NCBI GenBank assembly: GCA_903813345.2
Contig: CAIIXF020000006.1
Location: 186,001 to 250,000 of the forward strand
Direction of reading: 5' to 3'
DNA from: Owenia fusiformis
Lineage: Eukaryota > Annelida > Polychaeta > Sabellida > Oweniidae
Length of the DNA stretch: 64,000 nucleotides
This document shows positions 62,501 to 64,000 of the stretch, in pieces. Each line of letters opens with the position of its first letter. Position 1 is the stretch's first letter. The notes under the pieces are model-generated. The model saw nothing but the letters and a program-made list of their open reading frames with translations, was not told the DNA's origin and searched no databases. The position numbers and the translations under genes were made by a program.

Positions 62501-64000
62501 ATTTACATATTACATGCCTCAATGAATTAGAATTGAAATGGCATTTCCTCAAAATATATTTTTCAATTTTTTGTGAAAGTGCAAAACTACCTTAAAACAT
62601 TAAGGTTGAACTTATTCATTGGCACCTAGTTAGACATTCAAACACTGACAAACTAGGTAAAGGTTGACATTTTTATTCTGATACTGTGTTTATTCTGGAT
62701 TAGTGGTTCATATTTGCTAAACAAAACTAAAGCTTTTGTGTGGGTTGAAACCAAGGAAAATCATTTATTTTTCCCTATAACATATTATTTGAATCAAACA
62801 GGAATTTGTTTTTATGTTTTTCAGTGATGGAAAACCATTTGTGACCCCAAAGACAATAAGGCGTTCACTGTTGGAACTGACTCCCAGGACACCAACCCCC
62901 TTCAAGAATGCCATGGCAGAACTGGAAAAGAAAAATGGTGCATTGAAACCAGTAAGTACACTTGCAACTTGTTTGAAATAGATTTCTACATACATTTCTA
63001 CATTTATCTGGCTATCCCGGTAGATGAATATAGTTATCAGACAGTTAATAGATATAATCAAAATATACAATGTTCGATAGATATATGTCCAAATGCTCTT
63101 AAAATTTAGACAGTGGAACTTAATTTTAGACAAAAGCTATTTTCAACTATGGTTCCAGACATATTTGTATGTTTTTCTCAGCTTAATTCTGTATAGTTGT
63201 TTGTTTCATTGGGTAGGTGACTACATTACGTTTGTTTGTTTGTTTCATTGTGTAGGTGATTATATTATGTTTGTTTGTTTCATTGTGTAGGTGATTATAT
63301 TACGTTTATTTGTTTGTTTCATTGTGTAGGTATCAGCAAACCTAGATGACCTTGACGCTGTTATAGAAGAAGATATGGCACCTAATGTTGAAAGCCTCTT
63401 CCAAAGTTCTACCGACAGACAAGAAATTGGCACTTTGAAAAGAAAAATTTTCAATAAAGAGGTAATTGATAATTCGCTTTTGGTTGTTTAAAGTAGCAGT
63501 TAACACTAGTATGCTAAAATGTTGGGAGCAATCTTTTCAAAAAGCATGTTTTCTTAACAATCGTAATTTTGTTTTCTGAAATATATCAGATATTCTTGAT
63601 CATATGATGAAGCTGTTGAAGATTTAAGACTCGGAGGTATCCAAAATTATGACAATTTTTGGACTCTGTAAGCTCTTCTTTTAAGTTTCAATTCATGAAT
63701 TCCATACCTTTTTATTTGTAACCTTTCATTGTTTTCAATATTGTTTACTCTATGTAGTCTACTTGCTCCAAGAATAAACACTGACAGTACTGCACACTGT
63801 AGAAAAACATGAATTTAATTTATACCTATCACAATAATTTTCATGTCAGCAAAAAATAATTCAGAAAAATGGTAAATAAGATTTGATAAACTAATATTCA
63901 GTGGACGTGCATTCATAGGAAGATTTTACATTATATTTTTCAGAATTCCCCAATGAAAAAGGCGCGTAAGTCCCTAGATAACAAATGGTCCACCCCTGGT
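53520..64000 (+). CDS. MYB: Animal Myb transcription factor (R1R2R3), lacking first exon and extreme 3' end
   Basis: A DNA-binding transcription factor of the c-/A-/B-Myb family. Coding exons: 53520-53652, 57393-57545, 59038-59141, 59845-59973, 60152-60341, 60579-60811, 61074-61195, 61584-61936, 62301-62431, 62825-62951, 63330-63461, 63944-64000+; phases agree, about 620 residues. Seen: acidic YDSDTDSDDTDHVDHDY, then three repeats: R1 from GRWTKEEDDKL, R2 KGPWTKEEDDKV to RERWHNHLNPE, R3 KTAWTEEEDRLIYTLHKKMG to GRTDNAIKNHWNSTMRRK. The C-terminal half has GYRFDGHAIS, PPTILRRGKRRR, GTPIKGLPFSPSQFLNSPG, LTSTPVCQ, LTPRTPTPFKNAM (the segment that binds the MuvB core in B-Myb) and NSPMKKARKSL. These fit the cell-cycle B-Myb type. 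The first exon, needed for the ATG and ending in phase 2, is unplaced. Introns hold a MITE with a tRNA-like unit and a LINE fragment. Confidence 0.95.
54502..54989. mobile_element. TTAA-flanked MITE carrying a tRNA-like sequence
   Basis: TTAA at 54498-54501 and 54990-54993. The first 26 bases (ACCTGCACATCGCTCC, then AAAACGCAAT) recur exactly inverted at the right end. The 488-bp unit includes the tRNA-like segment at 54779-54849 followed by T-runs. No protein frame. It sits in the first mapped Myb intron. Confidence 0.8.
54779..54849 (+). tRNA. tRNA-like gene or pseudogene, Gly-type body with AGC (Ala) anticodon
   Basis: TAGTCTAGCGGTACAATTC is the A box and D arm. The anticodon arm TCTCGC-TTAGCAC-GCGGGA has AGC at 54811-54813, and CCGGGTTCGAATCCC is the T arm with a B box. 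The body resembles animal tRNA-Gly(GCC), but the anticodon reads Ala. The 5' acceptor half (AAAACGG) does not pair with the 3' half (ATTCGCC), and the last T-stem pair is C-C, so it is probably non-functional, though the Pol III boxes and the T-run terminator just after 54849 are intact. Confidence 0.6.
54994..57392 (+). other. Remainder of first mapped Myb intron
   Basis: AT-rich non-coding sequence with no bounded repeat or exon that I can support. Confidence 0.6.
57655..58950 (-). mobile_element. Non-LTR retrotransposon 3' fragment (decayed reverse transcriptase C-terminus)
   Basis: Minus-strand frames 58944-58552, 58630-58430 and 58414-57881 together read as the C-terminal part of a LINE ORF2: HKHLGFTFDPCLTHKHHI and SFILPHFDYGTIIYNSS from the end of the reverse transcriptase region, and the CSCGHPQTVKHFFFHCAH cysteine/histidine motif typical of CR1/Jockey-like C-termini. 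Frameshifts separate them. An A-rich tail (T-rich on plus) at 57658-57690 marks the 3' end. It is 5'-truncated and inserted in the intron between Myb repeat exons R1 and R2. Confidence 0.8.
63196..63329 (+). repeat. Tandemly duplicated splice-acceptor region in Myb
   Basis: Four copies of TTGTTTGTTTCATTGTGTAG followed by GT, with AG at 63215-63216, 63254-63255, 63289-63290 and 63328-63329. The last is the one in frame with the downstream exon; the unit length alternates between 39 and 35 bp. Confidence 0.85.

Overview
The window is a stretch of nuclear DNA from an animal, with spliced protein genes, GT-AG introns from about 100 bp to 7 kb, an AT-rich background and very many short transposon remnants. 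The conserved genes are ordinary metazoan ones. I cannot fix the phylum; a marine invertebrate (lophotrochozoan or non-vertebrate deuterostome) is a reasonable guess, not a demonstrated one.

Five genes alternate in orientation. (1) The last two coding exons of an ER alpha-1,2-mannosidase (MAN1B1-like, GH47), + strand, 1411-3732. (2) A complete PPT2-like lysosomal thioesterase, - strand, nine coding exons, 17068 down to 8930, tail-to-tail with gene 1. (3) A complete PHYHD1-like iron/2-oxoglutarate dioxygenase, + strand, ten coding exons, 17281-32287, head-to-head with PPT2 across about 212 bp, so the two probably share a promoter. (4) A gene I cannot name, - strand, 46978 down to 35284, coding for a WW domain, a four-cysteine zinc motif, two CUE domains plus a third CUE/UBA-like helical piece, and a C-terminal tail with GPD/GPN-type repeats; its tail faces PHYHD1. 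(5) An animal R1R2R3 Myb gene (MYB/MYBL1/MYBL2 family), + strand, twelve coding exons from 53520 and running off the right edge; its first coding exon was not identified.

The rest is mainly mobile DNA in introns and spacers. Five elements are flanked by TTAA (piggyBac-type target): 837-1142, 28104-31147, a head-to-tail pair at 51179-51582 and 51587-51990, and 54502-54989, which carries a tRNA-like sequence. Others include a mariner deletion derivative with TA duplications (10787-11358), a probable solo LTR (12024-13935), an element with a 9-bp target duplication and hairpin ends (22878-23536), a hAT-like element (25176-25940), a fold-back element with tandem-repeat ends (37474-38455), a decayed mariner transposase (47840-48530), a LINE 3' fragment (57655-58950), tRNA-derived SINE-like pieces and several minisatellites. 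The PHYHD1 first intron holds an unusual set of perfect inverted repeats spread over 5.2 kb.

The genes do not form a pathway. MAN1B1 and PPT2 act in the ER and lysosome, PHYHD1 is a metabolic oxygenase, the WW-CUE protein is probably ubiquitin-linked by domain content, and Myb is a cell-cycle transcription factor. Points most worth following are the WW/zinc/CUE architecture with its decayed duplicate exon and putative 14-nt microexon, the GC-AG intron of PHYHD1 beside a 3-kb TTAA element containing a CpG-rich CGTACG cluster, the MITE carrying a tRNA-like unit, and the four-fold duplicated splice acceptor in the Myb gene.
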